Assembly (NCBI GenBank): GCA_036794825.1
Contig: DAIRGA010000007.1
Coordinates: 62,001 to 126,000 of the forward strand
Direction: 5' to 3'
Length of the DNA: 64,000 bases
Origin: RZYY01 sp036794825
GTDB taxonomy: Bacteria > Bacteroidota > Bacteroidia > Bacteroidales > 4484-276
The translations under genes and the position numbers were made by a program. The stretch's first letter is position 1; every line of letters starts with the position of its first letter. Below are positions 46,650-54,073 of the stretch, piece after piece. Below the pieces are notes generated by a model. It was not told the DNA's origin. It saw only the letters and a list, made by a program, of their open reading frames with translations, and ran no database searches.

Positions 46650-47533
46650 GGCTCAGAATTTTTATGAATGGTTTCAAAAGTGTCGGCTCCGTGAGTATAC
46701 TCCCCGAGAATGTGCATACCATCCACCAGTGGCTCGATGGCTGAAAGGCACTGACGGTAACGGGAGTAATCGGCAAAAGCCACATCCACATAAAAGAAAT
46801 ATTGCCACTCCTGCCCCAGAATAGGCAGCGATTGTATTTTGGTGAGATTGATATCATAAAATGCGATCACACTCAGTATTTTCGAGAGGCTTCCGGTTTG
46901 GTGCAAAAGACTGAAGCACAATGATGCCTTATCAGGATCGCTGCCGGGAGGCCGCTCCGAGCCTCTTTTGGCGAGAATCAGGAATCGGGTGAAATTTCTC
47001 TTGTTGGTTTCTATTCCCTCGGCCAGGATTTCTAGCCCGAAGGACTCAGCCGCAAGGTGGCTGGCAATTGCTCCTCTGCCTGTGATTTTTCCCTCGCTGA
47101 TCTCGCGGGCGCTGATGGCGGTATCCACCGACTCAACCAGTTTAATCCAGGGGTAATCGTTGAAAAACTTCCGTGTTTGGGCAATAGCCATGTGGTGAGA
47201 GTGGACTTCCCGGATGTCCTGGATCTTTTGTCCGGGCAACGCCAGCAGGTTTTGGGTGATCTTTAGGTAAACTTCGCCGACGATTTCCACCGGGTTTTCC
47301 TTTATCAGGGAGTAATTTTGCAGGATGCTGCCGGCCACCGTATTTTCTATGGCAAAACAGCCAAAAGTTGATTTTTCGCCTACAAGTGAAGAAATGATTC
47401 CGTCAAAGGTATCACAGGGCAAAATGCGGATGCCGTTGTCGAAAAACTTTCGCGAGGCAATCTCATGAAATGAGGCCTCTCCGCCCTGGATGGCGACCTG
47501 AATGGGTTGGTTTTCTTTGTTTTTCTTTTCCAT
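46646..47533 (-). CDS. pheA: Prephenate dehydratase with ACT domain
   Basis: 295 residues. The catalytic part has QGGEASFHEIA, IENTVAGSI, the SHHMAIAQTRKF stretch and the conserved TRF (NKRNFTRFLIL). The C-terminal ACT domain (about 195-275) begins SLCFSLLHQTGSLSKIL. It makes phenylpyruvate from prephenate. The ACT motif usually reading ESRP is QSLP here (LTKIQSLPI), so Phe binding may differ. The gene is first in the operon; its ATG lies only 8 nt after the T-tract of the attenuator terminator, so transcription past that hairpin decides expression of all seven genes. Confidence 0.94.
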   Translation of the reverse strand: MEKKNKENQPIQVAIQGGEASFHEIASRKFFDNGIRILPCDTFDGIISSLVGEKSTFGCFAIENTVAGSILQNYSLIKENPVEIVGEVYLKITQNLLALPGQKIQDIREVHSHHMAIAQTRKFFNDYPWIKLVESVDTAISAREISEGKITGRGAIASHLAAESFGLEILAEGIETNKRNFTRFLILAKRGSERPPGSDPDKASLCFSLLHQTGSLSKILSVIAFYDINLTKIQSLPILGQEWQYFFYVDVAFADYSRYRQCLSAIEPLVDGMHILGEYTHGADTFETIHKNSEP

Positions 47534-47541
47534 TTTTACCT

Positions 47542-47574
47542 AAAAAAAAGAGCCCCGTGAGTTAGACGGGGCCC
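47542..47574 (-). terminator. Attenuator terminator before pheA
   Basis: Minus strand: left arm GGGCCCCGT (to 47566), loop, right arm ACGGGGCTC (to 47550), 9 bp, followed at once by eight T (47549-47542). It is a textbook intrinsic terminator placed between the leader peptide and pheA, and its left arm is shared with the antiterminator described separately. Confidence 0.92.
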
Positions 47575-47616
47575 TGTATGTTTTGATGTTATTATCTATG
47601 CATAGCAAGCCCCGCC
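47565..47616 (-). promoter_or_regulatory. Antiterminator pairing of the Phe/Tyr attenuator
   Basis: Minus strand GGCGGGGCTT (47616-47607), inside the last codons of the leader peptide, can pair with GGGCCCCGTC (47574-47565), the left arm of the terminator: 10 pairs with three G-U. The two structures are mutually exclusive. A ribosome reaching the leader stop (47596-47598) would cover the first segment and allow termination. Confidence 0.8.
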
Positions 47617-47667
47617 GGAGTTTCCGTAAAAATAAAAGTAGAAATAAAAACTGCGTGAGCTAAGCAT
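47596..47667 (-). CDS. Phe/Tyr leader peptide of the aromatic operon
   Basis: 23 residues, ATG at 47667, stop TAG at 47598. Residues 7-14 are FYFYFYFY (codons TTT TAT TTC TAC TTT TAT TTT TAC), an extreme run of the two end products of the operon. Codons for G-G-A-C that follow form the antiterminator segment. The short form is chosen because a TATCTTTG promoter lies at 47690-47697, between the short start and any longer in-frame start. Charged Phe- and Tyr-tRNA levels should set ribosome progress and so terminator formation. The role is inferred from this layout, which matches classical attenuators. Confidence 0.85.
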   Translation of the reverse strand: MLSSRSFYFYFYFYGNSGGACYA

Positions 47668-47689
47668 TGATTTCAGTATTTCAATGCGG

Positions 47690-47718
47690 CAAAGATATTG
47701 GAAATTCAATTTACCAAA
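47690..47718 (-). promoter_or_regulatory. Promoter of the aromatic amino acid operon
   Basis: Minus strand: TTTG at 47718-47715, 17 nt, then TATCTTTG at 47697-47690, a good match to the Bacteroidota -33/-7 pair (spacing slightly short). Transcription would start near 47683, about 15 nt before the leader ATG. Confidence 0.7.
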
Positions 47719-47817
47719 CATTTTTTGAAATAATATTGGTGTGAGTGATTGGTAAACGACATTCAACAGATTAAACCTCGTGATTGCCGGAAGATACTCA
47801 TGGGATAAGTTGACCAA

Positions 47818-47860
47818 TAAAAAGCCCTGACAGTCACGCACGTGCGGTTCTGTCAGGGCT
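47818..47860 (-). terminator. Strong hairpin with T-tract on the minus strand
   Basis: Perfect 11-bp arms AGCCCTGACAG/CTGTCAGGGCT around a 16-nt loop that itself holds GCACGTGC. On the minus strand the 3' arm runs into TTTT. No minus-strand gene ends here, so it may insulate the pheA promoter or end a small transcript from the repeat region. Confidence 0.6.
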
Positions 47861-47976
47861 CAATTCCCTGATAATTAGGTTCGTGGATTCGTGGCAGCGG
47901 CCATCTTTACTAAGGTTTGTTTTTAGGATAAGGTTGTTCATGTTCCATTTGGGCATTATCCGGCCCCAAAACCTAA

Positions 47977-48212
47977 CTCTGGTTGAATTGCTCTGGTTGA
48001 ATTGTTCTGACTGAATTGCTCTGGGCTTCAGCCCAGAGACCATATAAACATTGTCTCCCTGTTTTGGGGCTTTAGCCCATGCTTCCTGCTTTGGGCTAAA
48101 GCCCATTTTATTGTGTTGTTCATCATTTATTTCCGGGCTAAAGCCCGGAGCAAATCACCTGAGCTAATCACCTGAGCTAATCACCTGAGCAAATCACCTG
48201 AGCAAATCACAT
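47977..48212. repeat. Repeat cluster: tandem 14-mers, GGGCTAAAGCCC palindromes and five 13-mers
   Basis: 47977-48018: three 14-bp units (CTCTGGTTGAATTG and variants). 48019-48038: palindrome CTCTGGGCT-TC-AGCCCAGAG. 48067-48104: inverted pair GGGCTTTAGCCCA/TGGGCTAAAGCCC with a 12-nt spacer. 48133-48147: hairpin around CCGGGCTAAAGCCCGG. 48148-48212: five tandem 13-mers GAGC(A/T)AATCACCT, the last with a terminal change. No gene is seen from 47861 to 48646; this is REP-like extragenic DNA, not CRISPR. Confidence 0.85.
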
Positions 48213-48490
48213 GTTCACCGACAGTCCAACTAAGGGAGAGGTTTTAGTTTTCATAATAACCACCTGAAGTGGAAATGACCTGCTGGTCTTTGGTCTGGAT
48301 TACAAACAGAATCATCACTGAAATGGAGATTAGAACGCATGGCTTTCTCATTGTGAATAAGGGTTAAGTGAGGAAAATTAATTTGTTTCAAAACAAAAGT
48401 TTTTCCAGTAGTGAAGTCCATAGATTTGCGAAAACTTGCTGAAAATGAAGGTACTTTTGGTAGATTTTGTAACTATCAAGTATTGAGCAT

Positions 48491-48550
48491 ATTACGTAAT
48501 ATTTATCCGTTTACAAACGACTACAATCGTTTAAGTCCGTTTACAAACGC
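48491..48550 (+). promoter_or_regulatory. Candidate operator: two CCGTTTACAAACG sites, 30 bp apart, upstream of ssb
   Basis: The 13-mer CCGTTTACAAACG occurs at 48507-48519 and again at 48537-48549, exactly 30 bp apart (about three helical turns), each an imperfect palindrome CGTTT-AC-AAACG. A partial copy (CGTTTA) lies between them at 48528. A perfect palindrome ATTACGTAAT sits at 48491-48500. Confidence 0.55.
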
Positions 48551-48591
48551 AAGTAAATGTTTATTAACCGGATCGGCCGAAACCCCCGCCA

Positions 48592-48599
48592 TATCTTTG
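48592..48599 (+). promoter_or_regulatory. -7 element (TATCTTTG) of ssb
   Basis: Exact TAnnTTTG match, the same octamer as in the pheA promoter, 47 nt before the ssb ATG and 43 nt after the second upstream repeat. Confidence 0.6.
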
Positions 48600-48646
48600 C
48601 TTCATGATTTTTTACTTAATTTTTTAAACCTTAAATTTTAAATGTC

Positions 48647-48988
48647 ATGAAAAGCTTAAGAAACAGTGTTCAGTTGATCGGCAACCTCGGAATGGACCCG
48701 GAAGTAAAACAAGTAGCTAATGGCAGGAAGATGGCACGCTTCTCACTGGCAACCAGCGAAACCTACAAAAACGACAAAGGTGAGAAAGTTACTGATACCC
48801 AGTGGCACAACATCATTATCTGGGGAGGGCTGGCCGAAGTAGCCGGGAAGTATCTGAAAAAGGGAAAACAGGTCGCCATCGAAGGCCGCCTCGAAACCAC
48901 CAGCTACGACGACAAGGAAGGCAAGCGCAAATTCTTCACCCAGATCAACGTGAACGACCTGATGATGATGGGTAAGGAGAGTAATTAA
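48647..48988 (+). CDS. ssb: Single-stranded DNA-binding protein, short form
   Basis: 113 residues. NSVQLIGNLGMDPEVKQ, FSLATSETYKN, TQWHNIIIWGGLAEVAGKYLKKGKQVAIEGRLETTSYDDKEG and the final strand form one OB fold. The protein ends right after the fold; the glycine-rich linker and acidic DDxxF tip that recruit partner proteins in longer SSBs are absent. It may be an accessory SSB with a second full-length copy elsewhere, or act by coating ssDNA only. It is monocistronic, with its own promoter, upstream repeats and an intrinsic terminator. Confidence 0.93.
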   Translation: MKSLRNSVQLIGNLGMDPEVKQVANGRKMARFSLATSETYKNDKGEKVTDTQWHNIIIWGGLAEVAGKYLKKGKQVAIEGRLETTSYDDKEGKRKFFTQINVNDLMMMGKESN

Positions 48989-49010
48989 CCCGGATTACCC
49001 TCAAAATCGA

Positions 49011-49041
49011 AGCCCGCTGGAACAATCCGGCGGGCTTTTTT
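49011..49041 (+). terminator. Intrinsic terminator of ssb
   Basis: Arms AGCCCGCTGG and CCGGCGGGCT (10 pairs, one G-U) with loop AACAAT, followed by TTTTTT, 22 nt after the ssb stop. Confidence 0.92.
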
Positions 49042-49189
49042 ATTTCAATGTGCCTGTCTCAAAAGTCATTGATTTTTAATTTCAACGCTTGTTAACCTTT
49101 GGTAGTTTGTCAAAAATGGTCTTAAGTAGCACCTGGGATATGTCGTTTTTTTAAAGTCAGGTTCGATAAAATTCGTTTTTCAGTTTGAT

Positions 49190-50893
49190 TCAATCATTTT
49201 CGGCAGGCATGAAATTCTTGCGATACAAGGCGTCATAGTGCCCTTTGTGGTCATAAACATCATTTTTCCGTACATACTCATTCCACTCCCCGATCAGCTG
49301 ATTCTTTATTTCGGGGAATTGCAGGGAGAGATCGTTGGCTTCGGCGGGGTCATTTGTAAGATCGTAAAGTTCCCAGTTGCCGGTTCCCATAGGTTCCGGC
49401 AGGCGAAGTATTTTCCAGTTCCCTTTAATGTAAGCCTTCATCTCAAAGAGCTCCCAACCGAATCCGTCGTTGGTGTGAACGGTTGTGGAATCACCTTTCA
49501 GCACCGGCATTATTGATTTTCCTGAGGTCGGATGGATTTTGTTACCGTTGTATTCTTCAGGATATTGTGACTGTGTAATTTCGAGGATGGTGGGCATGAT
49601 ATCGGTGACATGAACAAATCCTTTCATCCATTGTCCTGCATTCTGGGTCTTGCCGGGAAGTTTAATTATTAAAGGAACCTTGATGCCTCCTTCGCTGGCA
49701 AAGCTTTTAAAATAGCGAAAGGGCGCTGATGATGCCTGCGCCCAGCCTGCGCCTGTTTCGATGTAGGAATTTTTCAGTCCCCGGTTATCGATAGAGTTGT
49801 CGAAGGTACTCAGGTACTCTCCATTCTCATTTCCCGGATAAGATGTTGCCATAGCTCCATTTGCGCCGTTGTCCGACATGAAGATGACTAACGTGTTATC
49901 ATATAAACCTTCATTTTTCAGGTAATCAAACACCCGCCCGATGCTCATATCAAGGTATTCGAGCATACCTGCATAAACTTCCATGTCTCTGGCAAATCCA
50001 TCTCTAATCTCCTGGGGAAGGCTGTTCCAGAGAGGAATCTGCGGATTTTTCGAAAACCTGTTAACTTCCTTTGATACAACTCCCAGGGCTTTCAGATTCC
50101 CGAGGCGTTCGATCCAGAGCGAATCCCAGCCCATGTCGAATTTCCCTTTGTACCTGGCGATATACTCCACTGGCACATGAAGCGGATCATGAACTGCCGT
50201 GTAAGACAGATAGGTAAAAAATGGTCTGTTGCTGGCTTTGTTTCGATCTATAAAGCTGATAATGGAATCGGTATAATTTTTTGTAGAATAGAAATCAGGG
50301 GGCAAATCCACCGGTTTTCCGTTTCGGGTGTAATCCATGTGCTGCAATGGAGAAAGCGCTTTCATATCGTTCCAGTGGCTGCCGCCCCCTGTGCCAAGAA
50401 TAAAGGTCTCTTCGAAGCCCCTGTCGTAAGGGTCTTTACCCGGACCTTCGCCCAGGTGCCACTTGCCCACCATGTAGGTGTGATATCCGGCTTCGCGAAG
50501 CACCTCAGGAATAGTTACTACCTGTTTGCTAAGATAACCCTGGTAACCCGGAAGGTTCAGAGCGGTCAGTTCCGGATATTCCATTTCGGACATGATGCCT
50601 ATACCTGCCACATGATGGTCGGTTCCGGTCAGCAGCGACGAGCGGGTTGGTGAGCAGGTGGGCTGTACATAGAAGTTGGAAAATGACAATCCTTCATTTG
50701 CCAGTTGAGAGATATTTGGAGTAGCAATGTTGCCCCCAAAAGGAGCGATATCGCTGAAGCCTAAATCGTCTGCCACAATGAGCAGGATGTTGGGCTTGTC
50801 ACTTTTATTCCCGATTCGATTTTGTTGGTTACAACCCAGCAACACAGCTGCTGTTGCAATAAACACTAAAAACGTTCTATTATAAGATTTCAT
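49190..50893 (-). CDS. Lipoprotein sulfatase, S1 family
   Basis: 567 residues. Lipoprotein signal with lipobox LLGC (Cys21). NILLIVADDLGFSDIAPFGG holds the calcium-binding Asp pair; the active-site signature is CSPTRSSLLTG with Cys80, to be converted to formylglycine. VGKWHLGEG and FMSDNGANG are further S1 motifs. It would hydrolyse sulfate esters, probably of sulfated polysaccharide or an aryl sulfate, at the cell surface or periplasm. The Cys-type site needs an anaerobic (anSME-type) or FGE maturase, not seen here. It lies 170 nt downstream of the second kinase array with its own promoter-like TATTTTTG. Confidence 0.92.
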   Translation of the reverse strand: MKSYNRTFLVFIATAAVLLGCNQQNRIGNKSDKPNILLIVADDLGFSDIAPFGGNIATPNISQLANEGLSFSNFYVQPTCSPTRSSLLTGTDHHVAGIGIMSEMEYPELTALNLPGYQGYLSKQVVTIPEVLREAGYHTYMVGKWHLGEGPGKDPYDRGFEETFILGTGGGSHWNDMKALSPLQHMDYTRNGKPVDLPPDFYSTKNYTDSIISFIDRNKASNRPFFTYLSYTAVHDPLHVPVEYIARYKGKFDMGWDSLWIERLGNLKALGVVSKEVNRFSKNPQIPLWNSLPQEIRDGFARDMEVYAGMLEYLDMSIGRVFDYLKNEGLYDNTLVIFMSDNGANGAMATSYPGNENGEYLSTFDNSIDNRGLKNSYIETGAGWAQASSAPFRYFKSFASEGGIKVPLIIKLPGKTQNAGQWMKGFVHVTDIMPTILEITQSQYPEEYNGNKIHPTSGKSIMPVLKGDSTTVHTNDGFGWELFEMKAYIKGNWKILRLPEPMGTGNWELYDLTNDPAEANDLSLQFPEIKNQLIGEWNEYVRKNDVYDHKGHYDALYRKNFMPAEND

Positions 50894-50912
50894 ACTGTGG
50901 TAAATAATTCTG

Positions 50913-50920
50913 CAAAAATA
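50913..50920 (-). promoter_or_regulatory. Candidate -7 element (TATTTTTG) of the sulfatase gene
   Basis: Minus-strand TATTTTTG fits TAnnTTTG, 19 nt upstream of the ATG; it suggests the sulfatase can be expressed apart from the kinases. Confidence 0.45.
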
Positions 50921-51063
50921 GATTTATAAATAGTAATGGAAGACCGGAATTAATGGATGTTTTCGGGCAGGTTCAAATTGTGAGCCAATCCTGATTACTA
51001 GGAATTCTGGTTTTGCTTTGTCATAAATGATTAAATAATGTTCCCATACAGCAACATCTTTTT

Positions 51064-52329
51064 TCAGTGCATGGTTGTCGAATCGTTTTCCGGGATTGTA
51101 AAAGTAAAGGCAGAGCCTGTATCAACGGCGCTTTCAACCCAAATCCTGCCGCCGTGTTTTTCAACAAATTCTTTGCAGAGAATCAGCCCGAGGCCGGTTC
51201 CCTGCTCGTTGGCAGTACCTTTGGTTGACTCGCTTTCGTCAATCCGGAAAAGTTTTTCGATACGGTTTTTAGAAATTCCCACACCATTGTCTTTTACCGA
51301 AATGGATACTGCGCTCTGCTTTCTGGCCGCAGAAATGGTAACCTCACCGCCCTGCCGGGTAAATTTTACAGCATTTGAAATCAGGTTGCGCAATACCGTG
51401 TTAATCATTTGTTTATCGGCATAAACGGGAATGAAATCCGGGAACGAATGATTGATAGTTATGGATTTTTGAGTTGCTATACCCTTGAAAGTCAGAATCG
51501 TTTCGTTGAGGAAATCCACCAGTTCAAAATACTCAGGATTAAACTCCATTCTGTCGCTTTGGGTGCGCGACCATTCGAGCAGGTTGACCACCAGGTTCAT
51601 AGCGCGTTGCGACGATTGCAGCATATTTTCAGCGTACTCATCTAAACCCTCGTAATTCTTTTCTTTTAACTGGTCAACAATAAGTTGGCTGAAACCGAGG
51701 ATGGAATTGAAGGGGCTTCGCAGGTCGTGGGAGATGATAGAGAAGAATCTGTCTTTCACAGTGATAGCTTTCTGCAGCTCTTCATTTTTCTCAGCTAATT
51801 GTTGCTTGAGAAGCAGCGAATTCAGGTCAGTTTCAATAAAGCTCTTGACCTTCAACAACAGCTCCTCAGTTATAACGCTGTAAAAATTCTCCTTTTTGTC
51901 CAAAATGCAGATGGTTCCGAAAACCTCACCATCCGGCCAATTGACAGGATATCCGAGATAAGAGACCATGTTGATGTTTACATCCGGATTGTTTTCACGC
52001 CAAACCGGACTTTTTGTTGCATCAGGAACATGCAGTTTGTCCTGAGAGCCAATTACTGTTTCGCAATATAAGCCATAAGCGAGTTTCTCCTTTTCACCCT
52101 TTTTGTAAGGATTGTCTTCGGAATTGCCTGCCAAAAATACCTCGATGGTGTCTTCGTTAAGCTTCATAATCAACCCTGATGGAACCCCGATAATTTTGAT
52201 GATAAGATCAAGCAGCGATTGCCACTTCTCAATCACTTCGTCATAAATGGCCGGTTTGAGTCTTGAGCCAATCCTGACCTGGTTATATTCTTGTTTTTTA
52301 CGGTCGTATACTTTTGAATAACGTTCCAT
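51064..52329 (-). CDS. GAF sensor histidine kinase (kinase G)
   Basis: 421 residues. A GAF domain (about 15-170) with NMVSYLGYPVNWPDGEVFGTICILD, a short coiled coil, HisKA (IISHDLRSPFNSILGF, His201) and HATPase (NLISNAVKFTRQGGEV, GTGLGLILCKEF). No receiver, no membrane segment. Its ATPase region is almost identical at the DNA level to that of kinase H next to it (see findings). It is the last kinase of the minus-strand array, 33 nt after kinase H. Confidence 0.9.
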   Translation of the reverse strand: MERYSKVYDRKKQEYNQVRIGSRLKPAIYDEVIEKWQSLLDLIIKIIGVPSGLIMKLNEDTIEVFLAGNSEDNPYKKGEKEKLAYGLYCETVIGSQDKLHVPDATKSPVWRENNPDVNINMVSYLGYPVNWPDGEVFGTICILDKKENFYSVITEELLLKVKSFIETDLNSLLLKQQLAEKNEELQKAITVKDRFFSIISHDLRSPFNSILGFSQLIVDQLKEKNYEGLDEYAENMLQSSQRAMNLVVNLLEWSRTQSDRMEFNPEYFELVDFLNETILTFKGIATQKSITINHSFPDFIPVYADKQMINTVLRNLISNAVKFTRQGGEVTISAARKQSAVSISVKDNGVGISKNRIEKLFRIDESESTKGTANEQGTGLGLILCKEFVEKHGGRIWVESAVDTGSAFTFTIPENDSTTMH

Positions 52330-52362
52330 TGTCTTTACCTGATTTTTATTAAAGCCCCGGAG

Positions 52363-54003
52363 TTAATACTTTTCCGGGATTGTAAAAGTAAAGGCAGAGC
52401 CTGTATCAATGGCGCTTTCAACCCAAATCCTGCCGCCGTGTTTTTCAACAAATTCTTTGCAGAGAATCAGCCCGAGGCCGGTTCCCTGCTCGTTGGCAGT
52501 ACCTTTGGTTGAATCGCTTTCGTCAATCCTGAAAAGTTTTTCGATACGGTTTTTAGAAATTCCCACGCCATTGTCTTTTACCGAAATGGATACTTCGCCC
52601 TGCTTTCTAGCCGCAGAAATGGTAACCTCACCGCCCTGCCGGGTGAATTTTACAGCATTTGAGATGAGGTTTCGCAATACTGTATTTATCATGTGCTTGT
52701 CGGCAAAGACCAGCAGATAGCTGGGCAGCAACAGATTGATGCTGATGGATTTTTGCCTGGCAATATCTTCAAAAAGCGGCATAGTTTGTTCGACGAAATC
52801 CACCAGTTCAAAATGTTCAGGGTTATACTCAATCCGTCCGGTTTTCGACCGCGTCCACTCGAGCAGGTTTACGAGCAGGTTCATAGCGCGCTGCGACGAT
52901 TGCAGCAGGATGTTGGCGTATTCATCCAAACCGTCGTAGTCCTTTTCTTTTAGCTGATCGACAATCAATTGGCTAAAGCCCAGAATGGAGTTGAAGGGGC
53001 TTCGCAGGTCGTGCGCTATAATAGAGAAGAACTTGTCCTTCTGAGCATTAGCTTCACGCAGCAACCACTCGTTTTCTTTAAGTACTTCCTCTGCCCGTTT
53101 GCGGTTGGTGATTTCCTGGGCAGCTCCCCAAAGGCTTGTGGTTTTGCCGTTCGTATCAACGATAGCTTCTCCATGCACCCACATCCATCCATTGCTTCCA
53201 TCTTTTTTTATGGTTTCCAATTCGAGTGTGTACGAAGTTCCTGTGGCCACTGTGCTGGCAAGAGCTGTGGAAAGCCTTTCCCAGCTTTCGGGGGTAAAGA
53301 GCTTCATGTGCTCGGTATAAGGTGGCGGAGGAACCGTAGGATCAAAACCATACATATTATAGAGCTCTTCCGTCCAAAATACCTGATTGGTTTCCACATC
53401 CAGACGCCAGCTTCCGATTTGGGCGATCCGTTGTGATTCCCTGAGATCTTTTTCATTTCTCCTGAGTTGCCTGGTGAGGTCAATCACTTCTTTCTGCCTG
53501 TATGCCTGCTCGCTGATAAACTGGGTCATATCATGGAGGAAATCCATCGCTGATTTTACTTTTTCTTCAGATACAACAGGTACTTTGCTTAAAGCATCAA
53601 GGTATTTTTCCTCATCGAAACCAAATTGCTTTGCTTGTCGCAAAAATGAATCCTTGTCCGGTTCCTCCATAAAAAACTGCCCGGAAAACAGATTTGCAAC
53701 ATGTTCTCCCTCTATCATGATTGGCATGGCTACATCCACCAAACCGTTGAGGCATTTGTAGGAATGGTATTTGGCGCCGCTGGCCATTTTGTTTGCCAGT
53801 TCGGTATCGCTGATAACGCAGTTTTTGAATGTCCCGGGATTGACACGATGGAACTCAGTACAGATAGGTCTCCATCCCGATTGGGACAAGACATTAGCCT
53901 CGAGATCCAATATAGCTGTGACAAATCCGGTTGATTTATAAAATCCCTCAAGCAGTGCGTCAACCTTCTTAAAATCAATCAGATGTTTGATGCTTTCTTT
54001 CAT
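52363..54003 (-). CDS. PocR-PAS sensor histidine kinase (kinase H)
   Basis: 546 residues. The N-terminal 170 residues are a PocR-type sensory domain: KKVDALLEGFYKSTGFVTAI, SGWRPICTEFHRV, FKNCVISD, KYHSYKCLNGLVDVAMPI. PocR itself activates cobalamin and propanediol genes in Salmonella; in kinases the domain is taken to bind a small carbon compound. A coiled coil, PAS (about 190-305), HisKA (IIAHDLRSPFNSILGF, His331) and HATPase follow. No receiver. It lies 33 nt before kinase G and 70 nt after kinase I. Confidence 0.9.
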   Translation of the reverse strand: MKESIKHLIDFKKVDALLEGFYKSTGFVTAILDLEANVLSQSGWRPICTEFHRVNPGTFKNCVISDTELANKMASGAKYHSYKCLNGLVDVAMPIMIEGEHVANLFSGQFFMEEPDKDSFLRQAKQFGFDEEKYLDALSKVPVVSEEKVKSAMDFLHDMTQFISEQAYRQKEVIDLTRQLRRNEKDLRESQRIAQIGSWRLDVETNQVFWTEELYNMYGFDPTVPPPPYTEHMKLFTPESWERLSTALASTVATGTSYTLELETIKKDGSNGWMWVHGEAIVDTNGKTTSLWGAAQEITNRKRAEEVLKENEWLLREANAQKDKFFSIIAHDLRSPFNSILGFSQLIVDQLKEKDYDGLDEYANILLQSSQRAMNLLVNLLEWTRSKTGRIEYNPEHFELVDFVEQTMPLFEDIARQKSISINLLLPSYLLVFADKHMINTVLRNLISNAVKFTRQGGEVTISAARKQGEVSISVKDNGVGISKNRIEKLFRIDESDSTKGTANEQGTGLGLILCKEFVEKHGGRIWVESAIDTGSAFTFTIPEKY

Positions 54004-54073
54004 TTATATTTCTTTTGAATTTCGCCGCCCGGTGAACTAATACTTTCACTTATCTTAATCGGTCGTAATCTTT

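Noticed and set aside
47596..47841. 81-residue minus-strand ORF containing the FYFYFYFY run
   Set aside because: The promoter TATCTTTG at 47690-47697 lies inside it, so the transcript would start after its first codons; the 23-residue form is preferred.
47834..48106. 90-residue minus-strand ORF in the repeat cluster
   Set aside because: It is built of the tandem repeats and palindromes themselves and has no family resemblance; repeat-derived frames of this kind are usually not genes.
48148..48212. Five 13-bp tandem repeats considered as a CRISPR array
   Set aside because: Units are contiguous with no spacers, far shorter than CRISPR repeats, and no cas genes are nearby.
48411..48641. 76-residue ORF directly before ssb
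   Set aside because: It contains the ssb promoter and the phased repeats and starts with GTG; no recognisable domain.
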